From Actinoplanes palleronii (GTDB lineage: Bacteria > Actinomycetota > Actinomycetes > Mycobacteriales > Micromonosporaceae), in the NCBI RefSeq assembly GCF_016862315.1, contig NZ_BOMS01000119.1, positions 1 through 40,327 on the forward strand: a stretch of 40,327 nucleotides of DNA, written 5' to 3'. Below the pieces are notes generated by a model. That model worked only from the letters and a program-made list of their open reading frames with translations. It had not been told where the DNA came from and ran no database searches. Of this stretch, positions 17,062 through 25,493 are shown one piece after another. Each line of letters begins with the position of its first letter. Positions within the stretch are counted from its first letter, which is position 1. The translations under genes were made by a program, and so were the position numbers.

Positions 17062-18222
17062 GTGCGTTCCCGCCGGGGCCGTGCCGCGGTCGCGTCACTC
17101 GCCGTCGTGCTCGCCCTGACCTCCGGCTGCAGCTTCGGCCCGCCCGGGCCGGACGAGGCCGGAAGCGCGCCCAACCTGCCCGGCCCGTCGGTCGCGCCGA
17201 CCGCCAGCGCCGACGCCGGTGATCAGGAGATCGCGGTCACCGTGCTGGCCAAGGGCCTCGAGGTGCCGTGGGGCATCGCCTTCCTGCCGGACGGGTCAGC
17301 TCTGGTCACCGAGCGCGACACCGGCCGGATCCTGAAGGTCGGGCCGGAGTCGGACGCCGACGGCCTCAAGGTCACTGAGGCGGACCGCCTCGCCGAGGTG
17401 CGCTCCTCCGGCGACGGCGGCCTGCTCGGCATCGCCGTCTCGCCGAAGTACGCGACCGACAAGACGCTGTACGTCTACTACTCCACCGCCACCGACAACC
17501 GGATCGGCAAGCTGGTCCTGGGCAGGACGCTGCAGCCGATCCTGACCGGCATCCCGCGCTCGCTGGAGCAGAACGGCGGCGCGCTCGCGTTCGGCCCGGA
17601 CGGTTACCTCTACGCCGGGACCGGCGACGGCACACCCACCGGCACGCTCGCGCAGAACCCGAAGAGCCTCGGCGGCAAGATCCTGCGGATGACCACGGCC
17701 GGCAAGCCGGCGCCGGGCAACCCGGCGAAGAACTCGCTGGTCTGGACGTCCGGCCACCGCAACGTGCAGGGCCTGACCTGGGACGCGACGAAGCGGATGT
17801 TCGCCACCGAGAGCACCCAGCCCCGGTTCACCGAGCTGAACGTGGTGCGCAAGGGGAAGAACTACGGCTGGCCCAAGGCCGACGGCACGGCCGGCGTCGC
17901 CAAGTTCACCGACCCGATGATCACCTGGCCGACCGCTCAGGCGTCGTGCGGCGGGGTCGCCGCGCTGGAGACCCTGGTGGCCACCGCCTGCCTGCTCGGC
18001 AAGCGGATCTACCTGCTCAACGTCACCGGCAATGGCACCATCCTGGGCAAGGCCCAGGAGCTGCTGACCGACAAGTACGGCCGGCTGCGTGCGCTGGTCA
18101 CCGCGCCGGACGGATCCCTCTGGGTGAGCACCTCCAACCAGGAGGACGCCGGCGAGCCGGATCCGGAGGACGACCGGTTGATCCGGCTCGTCTTTTCGGA
18201 CGGCGGCGCCGGCCGGAGTTGA
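17062..18222 (+). CDS. PQQ-type sugar dehydrogenase-like lipoprotein (catalytic His absent)
   Basis: This 386-residue protein starts at GTG 17062, preceded by AGAGGGGTGG. A lipoprotein signal ends LALTSGC, with Cys23 as the probable lipidated residue. The rest is a six-bladed propeller of the soluble glucose/aldose sugar dehydrogenase family: EVPWGIAFLPDGSALVTER, GLLGIAVSPKY, LAFGPDGYLYAGTGDG, SGHRNVQGLTWD, GKNYGWP. In characterised members a catalytic His precedes the Q/N-x-G-G/R element. Here the sequence is EQNGGALAFGPDG (about residue 170), with Gln in place of His. The usual E-H/F-G block before NYGWP is also replaced (ATESTQPRFTELN). It is either a non-catalytic binding relative or has altered chemistry. 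The upstream in-frame start at 16954 lacks a signal-like N-terminus. Confidence 0.85.
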   Translation: MRSRRGRAAVASLAVVLALTSGCSFGPPGPDEAGSAPNLPGPSVAPTASADAGDQEIAVTVLAKGLEVPWGIAFLPDGSALVTERDTGRILKVGPESDADGLKVTEADRLAEVRSSGDGGLLGIAVSPKYATDKTLYVYYSTATDNRIGKLVLGRTLQPILTGIPRSLEQNGGALAFGPDGYLYAGTGDGTPTGTLAQNPKSLGGKILRMTTAGKPAPGNPAKNSLVWTSGHRNVQGLTWDATKRMFATESTQPRFTELNVVRKGKNYGWPKADGTAGVAKFTDPMITWPTAQASCGGVAALETLVATACLLGKRIYLLNVTGNGTILGKAQELLTDKYGRLRALVTAPDGSLWVSTSNQEDAGEPDPEDDRLIRLVFSDGGAGRS

Positions 18223-18271
18223 GATCGGCATGACAGTTTCGGCTCGTGCCCGGCAGGGCAGGTGATGGCTG

Positions 18272-19897
18272 GTGACTGACCTCCCGGCCTCGGCCCCCTC
18301 ACCGTGGCGCCGACGCCTGCACGCCGCATCCGGCCGTACCGTCCGGGTGTGGCGGCACCGCTGGTTCCGGAACACCCGGATCGGCGCCGCCGTCGCCCTG
18401 GTCAGCATCGCCGCCTCGATCATCGGGGTGATGCTGTTCGCGCACGCCGGCATCAACGTGGGCCCGTTCCGCGCCGAGATGTCGATCCGCCCGACCCTCG
18501 TCGGCGGCACCGAGGTGGACATCCCGCCGCTGGGCTCGCTGCACCTGGACAGCCACCGGGGGACGCTGCACCTCAAGGTCGCGCTCGGCTCGCTCGACCA
18601 GAGCCGCACCGAGGAGCTGATCGACAACCCGACGGCGATCAGCTCGGCCGGCGACCGGGCCGTCGAGGAGGTCACCGCGGGGGTGTCCCGGCTCGCTCTT
18701 CGTACGGTGGGATTGGCCGTGCTCAGCGCGATCCTGGCGGCGGCGCTGATCTTCCGCAGTGTCCGCCGCACCGCGGCGGCCGGGGTGACCGCGCTGGTGG
18801 TCAGCGCCGGCAGCATCGGGCTGGCCGCGGCCACCATCCGGCCGGACGCGATCAGCGAACCGCGCTATGAGGGCCTGCTGGTCAACGCCCCGGCGGTGGT
18901 CGGTGACGCCCGGCGGATCGCCGACAACTACGGCCGGTACGCCGAGCAGCTCCAGCAGATCGTCAGCAACGTGAGCCGCCTCTACACCACCATCTCGGCG
19001 CTGCCGGTCTACGAGCCGGCCGGCAACACCACGCGCCTGCTGCACGTCTCCGACCTGCACCTGAACCCGTCGTCGTGGGGCCTGATCCGCACCGTGGTGG
19101 AGACCTTCGACATCGACGCGGTGATCGACACCGGCGACATGGTCGACTGGGGCAGCGGCGCCGAGACGTCCTACGTCTCCTCGATCCCGTCGATCAAGGT
19201 CCCGTACATCTACGTCCGCGGCAACCACGACTCGGTGGCCATCCAGTCAGCGGTCGCCCGCCAGCGCAACGCGATCGTCCTCGACGACAAGATCACCACC
19301 ATCGACGGCGTGACCATCGCCGGCATCGGCGACCCGCAGTTCACCCCGGACAAGAGCGAGACCAACGCGGCCGGCGACAACTCCGGCGACGAGCTGCTCA
19401 CCGCCACCGGCGAACGCCTGGCCACCACGATCCGCGCCGGCGGCACGAAGGTGGACATCGCGCTGGTCCACGACCCGGTGATGGCCCAGCCGCTGTCCGG
19501 GCTGGTCCCGCTGGTCCTCGCCGGGCACAAGCACCAGCGCTCGGTGGCCATGCTCCCGGCGCCGGCCCCGGTCACCCCGGACCCGTCGGCGAGCGGGTCG
19601 GCCGCACCGTCGCCGTCCATGTCCGCGGCGTTCCAGGCCCCGATGCCGACCCGGCTGATGGTCGAGGGCTCCACCGGCGGCGCCGGCCTGCGCGGGCTGG
19701 AGAAGGAGGAGCCGACGCCGCTGTCGCTCTCGGTCCTCTACTTCGACGAGAACCACACCCTGAAGGCCTACGACGACATCCAGCTGGGCGGCACCGGCCA
19801 GTCCAACGTCGAGATGCAGCGCAACGTCATCGGCATCGGCGAGGAGCCGGCCCCCACGGCCACCCCGTCGGCCCCGTCCAGCCAGCCCATCCGCTGA
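18272..19897 (+). CDS. Membrane metallophosphoesterase (calcineurin-like)
   Basis: This 541-residue protein starts at GTG 18272, 49 bp after the lipoprotein gene. It has one transmembrane segment near residues 37-58, an extracytoplasmic-looking stretch, then two more hydrophobic segments (TVGLAVLSAILAAALIF and GVTALVVSAGSIGLAAATI). The metallophosphatase domain carries every metal-binding motif: SDLH, DTGDMVDWG, RGNHDS, LVHDP and AGHKH. Between the last His motif and the end there is a Pro/Ser/Ala-rich low-complexity insert and tail. Members hydrolyse phosphomonoesters, diesters or lipid pyrophosphates using two metals; the substrate is not evident. It converges on the next gene across the hairpin at 19990. 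Confidence 0.88.
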   Translation: MTDLPASAPSPWRRRLHAASGRTVRVWRHRWFRNTRIGAAVALVSIAASIIGVMLFAHAGINVGPFRAEMSIRPTLVGGTEVDIPPLGSLHLDSHRGTLHLKVALGSLDQSRTEELIDNPTAISSAGDRAVEEVTAGVSRLALRTVGLAVLSAILAAALIFRSVRRTAAAGVTALVVSAGSIGLAAATIRPDAISEPRYEGLLVNAPAVVGDARRIADNYGRYAEQLQQIVSNVSRLYTTISALPVYEPAGNTTRLLHVSDLHLNPSSWGLIRTVVETFDIDAVIDTGDMVDWGSGAETSYVSSIPSIKVPYIYVRGNHDSVAIQSAVARQRNAIVLDDKITTIDGVTIAGIGDPQFTPDKSETNAAGDNSGDELLTATGERLATTIRAGGTKVDIALVHDPVMAQPLSGLVPLVLAGHKHQRSVAMLPAPAPVTPDPSASGSAAPSPSMSAAFQAPMPTRLMVEGSTGGAGLRGLEKEEPTPLSLSVLYFDENHTLKAYDDIQLGGTGQSNVEMQRNVIGIGEEPAPTATPSAPSSQPIR

Positions 19898-19989
19898 CCC
19901 GGCCCGCGGTCCCGATCCGCTGACCCGGCTCCCGCCGGGCACCACGCGAGCCGGCTGCCACACCGGACCGCAGCGCGCCTCCCGCCCCG

Positions 19990-20044
19990 CGGCTGGTTCT
20001 CAGAGGTGTGTCAAGCCTCGGGACACACCTCTGAGAGCCAGCCG
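19990..20044. terminator. Long bidirectional hairpin between convergent genes
   Basis: Arms 19991-20012 and 20022-20043 (GGCTGGTTCTCAGAGGTGTG then TC) pair over 22 positions with a single G-T wobble, closing a 9-nt loop, and the flanking C19990-G20044 also pair. The stem lies 93 bp after the metallophosphoesterase stop and 7 bp before the stop of the minus-strand gene, so it can terminate both. The arm sequence matches the hairpins at 10198 and 40262. Confidence 0.88.
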
Positions 20045-20050
20045 GGCTTC

Positions 20051-20656
20051 TCAGCGCGGGGTGAGCGCGGCGAGGAACGGCTCGGCCGCGGCACGCGGGG
20101 TGATCAGGGCGAGGCTGGAGCCGTCGGCGAACGCCAGCCGCAGCTTGCCGTCCGGGAAACCGGCCCAGGACGGCCGCGGGCCCTGCCACTGCGGGCTCAG
20201 CGGCCGCAGCGGGCCGGTCGGCGGCCGGAACTGGGCGTCGTCGGCCGCTTCCCGGCTGCGCCGCAGCAGCCAGCCCGGAATGCTCAGCAACGAGTCCGGC
20301 TTCGGCTCGGGCGTCTTGACGAACAGGATCAGCCGCTGGTCGGTGACCGCGAGCAGGCAGGCGCCCCGGTCGGCCGGCAGCCGCCCGTCCAGTTGCGCCG
20401 CCAGGCTGCCGGGCGGGCCGTCGACGACGCCGGCGCGGCTGCCCTGGTACGCGTCCGGACCGGAGTCGAGGCCGGCCGCTTGCAGGGCGAGCCCTTCGGC
20501 CAGCCGCTTCGGGTTCAGCTCCTGCCGGGTCACCTCGCCCGCGGTCGGTGCGACGTGCACCCGGGTGGCCCACACCGCCGCCTGAAACGTCTCGCCGGGC
20601 TGCAGGTGCTCGCCGACCCGGGCCCGGACCTCGACCTGAGGATCAAAAGCGGTCAT
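20051..20656 (-). CDS. Conserved protein with PH-like segment, type VII-associated
   Basis: This 201-residue cytosolic-looking protein starts at ATG 20656 behind AAGGAGA. The N-terminal part has ELNPKRLAEGLALQAAGLD. The segment CLLAVTDQRLILFVKT resembles the first strands of bacterial PH-like domains, which often begin with a 'VTDxRL' turn, and a similar element recurs as KLRLAFADGSSLALI. The gene is last in a minus-strand cluster and starts 22 bp after the WXG100-like gene. Genes of this kind accompany WXG100/EspC/YbaB sets in actinomycetes. I do not know its function; it may be a chaperone or regulator of the neighbouring small proteins. Confidence 0.7.
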   Translation of the reverse strand: MTAFDPQVEVRARVGEHLQPGETFQAAVWATRVHVAPTAGEVTRQELNPKRLAEGLALQAAGLDSGPDAYQGSRAGVVDGPPGSLAAQLDGRLPADRGACLLAVTDQRLILFVKTPEPKPDSLLSIPGWLLRRSREAADDAQFRPPTGPLRPLSPQWQGPRPSWAGFPDGKLRLAFADGSSLALITPRAAAEPFLAALTPR

Positions 20657-20678
20657 CGTACGGTCTCCTTCACGACGA

Positions 20679-21557
20679 TCACGGCACCCGGTCGGCGATC
20701 GGGTCGACGACGTCGCTGAGCGTCTCGCGCCATCCGCTGTCGCCGTCGACGCCGCTGCGCCGGTCGTCGTACTCGTCCGCGGCGGCCGAGGACACCACGT
20801 CGCCGGTGCTCTGCACGCCCTGACCGACGATCGAGCCGTCGATGCCGGTGAGGGCCTTGATGCCCTCCTTGATCCAGTGCTTGGGGCCGTACATCTTGTT
20901 CAGCGTCCAGGCGGCGAGCTTGCCGACGGTGCCGAGCGACTTGAGCCCGTCCATCCACGCCTTGTACATGGTCAGCCAGCGGTCCAGCCGGTACATGAAC
21001 GCGGTGACCCGGCTCGCCGCCAGGACCGCCTCACCCTCCGAGGCGACCAGCGCGGCGGCCTCCGAGGCGCCGGCGGTGATCGCGGCCAGGGCCTGCGCGG
21101 CCAGCCACGTGATGATCAGCCATTCGACCAGCTCGCGGACGACGTCCTTGATGGCCTCCTCGATGTTGCGCAGGTCCATCGCGCTGTCACCGAGGTTGTC
21201 GGCGGTCCGCAGCATCTCGTCGGCGGCCGTCTCCAGCCCCTGGATCAGCTGCTCGATCCGGGCCGCGTACGAGTCCGCGGCGGTGCCCTTCCAGTTCGCG
21301 GTCAGCTCGGCCAGCTCGGCGCGCTGGGCCTCGGCGAGCTCCTTCATGGCGCTCGCCGTGGTCTTCCAGGTGCCGGCGTGCTGGTCGAGCTGGTCCGGGT
21401 CGCCCATCACGTACTCGAGCAGCTCGAGCAGCGGCCAGACGAACGGCTGGAGGATGAAGTCCATGCCCTCGTTGAAGGCGTTGCTCATGAACTGCGTGAC
21501 GTTCTGGACGTTGTCCCGGGTGTCCTGGTATCCGCTGACGACGTCGCCGGCGGTCAC
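20679..21557 (-). CDS. WXG100-like type VII secretion-type protein
   Basis: This 292-residue protein starts at GTG 21557, overlapping the upstream stop as GTGA, with AGGAGAAG upstream. Residues ~50-130 form a helical hairpin like WXG100 proteins, with the turn motif NWKGTAADSYAARIEQL. A hydrophobic stretch (LVEWLIITWLAAQALAAITA, about 141-160) and a further helical region follow. The C-terminus is Asp/Ser/Arg-rich and has no toxin motif that I recognise. The architecture, a WXG100-like head with a C-terminal extension, fits a type VII (ESX) substrate or a polymorphic-toxin-like carrier. No EccC ATPase, EccB/D/E or mycosin lies in the window, so the secretion apparatus would have to be elsewhere. 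Confidence 0.8.
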   Translation of the reverse strand: MTAGDVVSGYQDTRDNVQNVTQFMSNAFNEGMDFILQPFVWPLLELLEYVMGDPDQLDQHAGTWKTTASAMKELAEAQRAELAELTANWKGTAADSYAARIEQLIQGLETAADEMLRTADNLGDSAMDLRNIEEAIKDVVRELVEWLIITWLAAQALAAITAGASEAAALVASEGEAVLAASRVTAFMYRLDRWLTMYKAWMDGLKSLGTVGKLAAWTLNKMYGPKHWIKEGIKALTGIDGSIVGQGVQSTGDVVSSAAADEYDDRRSGVDGDSGWRETLSDVVDPIADRVP

Positions 21558-21880
21558 GGGAGCTTCTCCTGGGCGCTGGTCATCCAGTCGGCGGTGGAGG
21601 TGTCCACACCGTCGTACTGGTCGGCGCTGTGCTCGAGGCCGTCGCCGATGTCGTTGAGCATCCGGGCCAGGTCAGTCAGCGAGGTCGCCTCGGAGTCGAC
21701 CCACGCCACGTAGGACGCCTCCATGCCGTTGGACTGGCCGAGCTTGCCGAACGCGCCGCCGACCGTCGCCGCGCCGCGGACCCGGCCGGCCAGCTCCGCG
21801 ACCACCAACGCCTGCTGGGACTGGAACCGGCGGGCGGCCCGCAGCGCCTCCGTCTCGACGTGCAGCTGCTCGCCGCTCAC
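21554..21880 (-). CDS. EspC-like small type VII-associated protein
   Basis: This 108-residue all-helical protein starts at GTG 21880, overlapping the upstream stop as GTGA. The layout, a helix with LHVETEALRAARRFQSQQAL, a Gly-rich turn (TVGGAFGKLG) and a second helix with DLARMLNDIGDGLEHSADQY, matches ESX secretion-associated EspC-type proteins, which resemble WXG100 proteins but lack the WxG turn. It is translationally coupled on both sides, so it is probably made in stoichiometry with the WXG100-like product and may pair with it. Confidence 0.75.
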   Translation of the reverse strand: MSGEQLHVETEALRAARRFQSQQALVVAELAGRVRGAATVGGAFGKLGQSNGMEASYVAWVDSEATSLTDLARMLNDIGDGLEHSADQYDGVDTSTADWMTSAQEKLP

Positions 21881-22275
21881 CGCTCCTCCGCTTTCAGGTT
21901 CTCCTCGGCCTTGCGCAGGCCGGCCTGATCGAGTCGCTGCTCGACGAGCGCGTTCACGTCGAACTTGCCGCCGGCCGCGTCACCGACCGCGTCCTGCACG
22001 GCGGCGGCGTAGTTCAGGTTGGCCTGACGGACCGCGTCCCGCTGGGTCCGCAGGATCGTGGCGGCCAGTTCCTCCGGGCCGAGCTGCAGCGCGGCGCGGG
22101 TCAGCGTCAGGTCGACCAGGCTGCCGCCGGGGGCCACGACCGCGGTCACACCGTCCTGTTCGGCCCGGCCCTGGAAGCGCTCCGGGTCGTCCTGAAGGGT
22201 GCTCAGCGCGCTCAACCGCTGCTGGGTGTCCTGCACCAGCCCGCGGAACCACGTCTGCGTCCGATCACTAACCAT
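21877..22275 (-). CDS. YbaB/EbfC-like protein
   Basis: Start ATG 22275 is 7 nt after GGGGGAG and gives 132 residues; an upstream in-frame start at 22344 lacks a ribosome-binding site. The strand pattern of YbaB/EbfC is visible: a helix, then GVTAVVAPGGSLVDLTLT, then a long helix with LAATILRTQRDAVRQANLNYAAAVQDA. YbaB-type proteins bind DNA as dimers. Actinobacterial relatives are common as the first gene of small WXG100/EspC clusters, as here. The gene leads a coupled operon with the next two genes through GTGA overlaps. Confidence 0.78.
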   Translation of the reverse strand: MVSDRTQTWFRGLVQDTQQRLSALSTLQDDPERFQGRAEQDGVTAVVAPGGSLVDLTLTRAALQLGPEELAATILRTQRDAVRQANLNYAAAVQDAVGDAAGGKFDVNALVEQRLDQAGLRKAEENLKAEER

Positions 22276-22351
22276 GCCGCGTCTCCCCCGTTTCGGTACC
22301 GCGCAAGTATCCGCGCCCGGTGCACCCCGGTCCACCCGGGGCACAACGGCG

Positions 22352-22385
22352 ACCGCCCGGTCCGCTGGACGCGGGACCGGGCGGT
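22352..22385 (-). terminator. Hairpin after gatB
   Basis: Arms 22352-22363 and 22374-22385 (ACCGCCCGGTCC) pair perfectly over 12 bp with a 10-nt loop, starting 15 bp beyond the gatB stop. The A-run at 22395-22400 lies on the gene side of the stem, so this is a stem without a downstream U-tract. It separates gatB from the type VII-like operon. Confidence 0.7.
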
Positions 22386-22400
22386 GATCGTACGAAAAAA

Positions 22401-23897
22401 TCAGGCGCCGAGGCGGGACAGGATGAGGTCGCGGACGGTCTTGGCGTCGGCCTGGCCTCGCGTGGTCTTCATGACCGCGCCCACCAGCGCGCCGGCGGCG
22501 GCCACCTTGCCGTCGCGGATCTTCGCGGCGATGTCCGGGTTGGCGGCGATGGCCTCGTCGACAGCGGTCTGCAGCGCGCCGGTGTCGGAGACCACGCCGA
22601 GCCCGCGGGCCGCCATCACCGTGGCCGGGTCACCCTCGCCGGCCACCACGCCCTCCAGGACCTGGCGGGCCAGCTTGTCGTTCAGCTTGCCGCCGTCGAC
22701 CAGCTTCTGCAGGGCCGCGACGTGTGCCGGGGTGGCGCCCACCTCGGACAGCTCGACACCCAGCTCGTTGGCGCGGCGGGCCAGCTCGCCCAGCCACCAC
22801 TTGCGAGCGCCGGCCGGGGTCGCGCCCGCGGCGATGGTCTCCTCGATCAGCTCGACGGCGCCGGCGTTCGTCGCCGACTGCATGTCGAGCTCGGTCATCC
22901 CCCACTCCTCGCGGAGGCGGGCCCGCTTCACGCTCGGCTTCTCCGGGAGCGCCGCCTTCAGCTCGGCGACCCAGGCCGGGTCGGGCGCGATCGGGACCAG
23001 GTCGGGCTCGGGGAAGTAGCGGTAGTCGGTCGCGGTCTCCTTGGAGCGGCCCGGACGGGTGTCGCCGGTGGTCTCCTGGAAGTGCCGGGTCTCCTGGAAG
23101 ATCCGGACGCCCTCGTTGAGCAGACCGGCCTGGCGGATGACCTCGGAACGGACCGCGCGCTCGACCGAGCGGAGCGAGTTGACGTTCTTGGTCTCGGTGC
23201 GGGTGCCCCACTCCTCGCCGGGCAGGTTCAGCGAGGTGTTCACGTCGCAGCGCATCGAGCCCTGCTCCATGCGCACGTCGGAGACGTCCAGCGCGCGGAT
23301 GATGTCGCGCAGCTCGGCGACATACGCCTTGGCGATCTCCGGGGCGAGCGCGCCCAGGCCGGGGACCGGCTTGGTGACGATCTCGACGAGCGGGATGCCG
23401 GCCCGGTTGTAGTCGACGAGCGACTCGGTGGCGCCGTGGATGCGACCGGTGGCGCCGCCGACGTGCAGCGTCTTGCCGGTGTCCTCCTCCAGGTGCACCC
23501 GCTCGATGCCGATCCGGTACTCCTTGCCGTCCACGGTGACGTCGACGTAGCCGTCGACGCAGAGCGGCTCGTCGTACTGGGAGGTCTGGAAGTTCTTCGG
23601 CATGTCCGGGTAGAAGTAGTTCTTCCGGGCCATCCGGCACCACTCGGCGATGCTGCAGTTCAGCGCGAGGCCGATCCGGATGGTCGCCTCGATGCCGGCG
23701 CGGTTGGCGACCGGCAGGGCGCCGGGCAGCGCCAGGCAGACCGGGCAGACCTGGGTGTTCGGCTCGGCGCCGAAGTCGGTCTTGCAACCGCAGAACATCT
23801 TGGTCTTGGTGCCCAGCTCGACGTGCGTCTCCAGGCCGATGACCGGCTCGTAGCGACTGATGGCGTCGTCGTAGGACGGCAGCGCGATGGTGGTCAT
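22401..23897 (-). CDS. gatB: Asp-tRNA(Asn)/Glu-tRNA(Gln) amidotransferase subunit B
   Basis: This 498-residue protein is the expected length for GatB. It starts at ATG 23897 with GGAG upstream. The N-terminal cradle has YEPVIGLETHVELGTKTKMF and the zinc cysteines CGC...CPVCLALPGALP; RKNYFYPDMPKNFQTSQY and VDYNRAGIPLVEIVTKP are family signatures. The C-terminal GatB/YqeY tail domain ends DLILSRLGA. GatB binds misacylated tRNA and phosphorylates the aminoacyl group before transfer of ammonia delivered by GatA. Its partners gatA and gatC lie over 6 kb away on the same strand, separated by plus-strand genes. The 128-bp spacer to the divergent aminopeptidase must hold both promoters. Confidence 0.97.
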   Translation of the reverse strand: MTTIALPSYDDAISRYEPVIGLETHVELGTKTKMFCGCKTDFGAEPNTQVCPVCLALPGALPVANRAGIEATIRIGLALNCSIAEWCRMARKNYFYPDMPKNFQTSQYDEPLCVDGYVDVTVDGKEYRIGIERVHLEEDTGKTLHVGGATGRIHGATESLVDYNRAGIPLVEIVTKPVPGLGALAPEIAKAYVAELRDIIRALDVSDVRMEQGSMRCDVNTSLNLPGEEWGTRTETKNVNSLRSVERAVRSEVIRQAGLLNEGVRIFQETRHFQETTGDTRPGRSKETATDYRYFPEPDLVPIAPDPAWVAELKAALPEKPSVKRARLREEWGMTELDMQSATNAGAVELIEETIAAGATPAGARKWWLGELARRANELGVELSEVGATPAHVAALQKLVDGGKLNDKLARQVLEGVVAGEGDPATVMAARGLGVVSDTGALQTAVDEAIAANPDIAAKIRDGKVAAAGALVGAVMKTTRGQADAKTVRDLILSRLGA

Positions 23898-24025
23898 GTG
23901 CTTCGGCTCCGGCTCACTGCGGCATCGGGTATTCGGACAGACGACCAGCCTAGTCGCCCGGTATGACGCCGCGTCGCCGGGTTTACTCCCCGCGCCGCGA
24001 CGATCTTCCCGATAGCGTCGCGGGC

Positions 24026-25438
24026 ATGGACCGTCATCTCGCCGTCGTGGCCCTCGCCGCGACGGTTCTGTGCGCCGGCTGCACGAGCGGGCCGGCGCCC
24101 TCCACGGCCACTGATGCCTGGCGGGGCGGCCTGTCCACCCCGGTCGCCGACACGCTGTATCCCGAGCACGGCAACCCCGGCCTGGACGTTCTGCACTACG
24201 ACCTGAAGCTCGGCTGGCAGCCCGCCTCGAAGGTGCTCACCGGCGTCGCCACGCTGCGCGTCCGCCCCGTCGTCGCGGCCTCGTCGATCGTGCTGGACTT
24301 CGCGAACCTGACCGTCGACACGGTGACCGTCGACGACGCGCCGGCCACCGGCACCCTCGCTGATCAGAAACTGACAGTGCCCGCGACCCTCGTCGCCGAC
24401 CGGCCGGTGACCCTCGTCGTCGGGTACCACGGCACGCCGGAGCCGGTGTCGTACCCGTCGCGCCGTGGTGACGCCAAGGAGGGCGTGGGCCTGCGGCCGG
24501 CGAAGGGCGGTGGCCTATGGACGATGCAGGAGCCGTGGGGCGCGCTGACCTGGTACCCGGCCAACGAGCTGATCTCCGACGAGGCGCTGTACGACATCGC
24601 GGTCACCGTCCCCGAGGGCTGGGCCGCGGTGGCGAGCGGCACACCGGGCCCGGTGGACGGCACCACCTACCGGTACACCTCGGCCGACCCGGTGGCCACC
24701 TACCTGACCACCCTCGCCGTTGACAGATATCAGAAGGTCACCGCGACCGGCCCGCACGGGCTCCCGCTGACCTACTGGGTGGTCCCGGAGACCGACGACA
24801 AGCTCCTGACCGAGCTGAAGAAGTCGCCGGAGATGCTCACCTGGCTGGAGAGCAAACTCGGCAGGTACCCGTTCGAGACGGCCGGCGCCCTGGTCAACGG
24901 CTCGATCTCGGCGATGGAGACCCAGCAGATGCTGAGCCTGGGCCGGCCCGGCGGCACGTGGAGCGAGGACACCCGGCGCTGGTTCGAACAGACCCTGGTC
25001 CACGAGTACGCCCACCAGTGGTTCGGCGACGCGGTCACCCCGAGCACCTGGACCGATCTGTGGCTCAACGAGGGCTTCGCCCAGTACATGCAGTACCTCT
25101 ACGAGCAGGAACTCGACGGGTTCAGCGACGACGCCCTGGAGACGTTCCTCCGCGGACGCGACGCCCAGCTGCGCAAGTCGGTCGGCCCGCCGGGCAAGCC
25201 GAAAGCCGCGAACTTCGCCGAGAGCAACGTCTACGTCTGCGGCGCCGCGATGCTCAAGGAACTGAACGACGCCCTCGGCGACAAGGAGTTCTTCGCGCTG
25301 ATGACGGCCTGGGTCGCCGACCACAAGAACACGAACCAGGACCGCGCCGCCTTCATCACGTTCGTCGAGGCACAGACCGGCACGGACTTCAGCGAGCTGA
25401 TCAACGCCTGGCTGGACTCCCCCACCACCCCGAAATAG
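24026..25438 (+). CDS. M1-family zinc aminopeptidase lipoprotein
   Basis: ATG 24026 opens a lipoprotein signal (MDRHLAVVALAATVLCAGC, with the Cys as the lipidated residue); the frame's earlier start at 23963 would bury it. The 470-residue protein has the M1 N-terminal beta domain followed by the gluzincin catalytic domain. The zinc motif is HEYAHQWFGD with the third ligand in LWLNEGFAQYMQ 18 residues on, and SAMETQQ stands at the position of the GAMEN exopeptidase motif. The C-terminal helical domain of large M1 enzymes is missing, as in short bacterial members. It should trim N-terminal residues from peptides outside the membrane. It diverges from gatB. Confidence 0.9.
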   Translation: MDRHLAVVALAATVLCAGCTSGPAPSTATDAWRGGLSTPVADTLYPEHGNPGLDVLHYDLKLGWQPASKVLTGVATLRVRPVVAASSIVLDFANLTVDTVTVDDAPATGTLADQKLTVPATLVADRPVTLVVGYHGTPEPVSYPSRRGDAKEGVGLRPAKGGGLWTMQEPWGALTWYPANELISDEALYDIAVTVPEGWAAVASGTPGPVDGTTYRYTSADPVATYLTTLAVDRYQKVTATGPHGLPLTYWVVPETDDKLLTELKKSPEMLTWLESKLGRYPFETAGALVNGSISAMETQQMLSLGRPGGTWSEDTRRWFEQTLVHEYAHQWFGDAVTPSTWTDLWLNEGFAQYMQYLYEQELDGFSDDALETFLRGRDAQLRKSVGPPGKPKAANFAESNVYVCGAAMLKELNDALGDKEFFALMTAWVADHKNTNQDRAAFITFVEAQTGTDFSELINAWLDSPTTPK

Positions 25439-25493
25439 CCAACTGAGATTCGGGGTTGTCGGAACGCTGAGCCATCCACAATGATGACTCAAT

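Noticed and set aside
20679..21557. Polymorphic toxin identity for the WXG100-like protein
   Set aside because: No nuclease, deaminase, ADP-ribosyltransferase or other toxin motif could be seen in the C-terminal part; only the WXG100-like head is supported.
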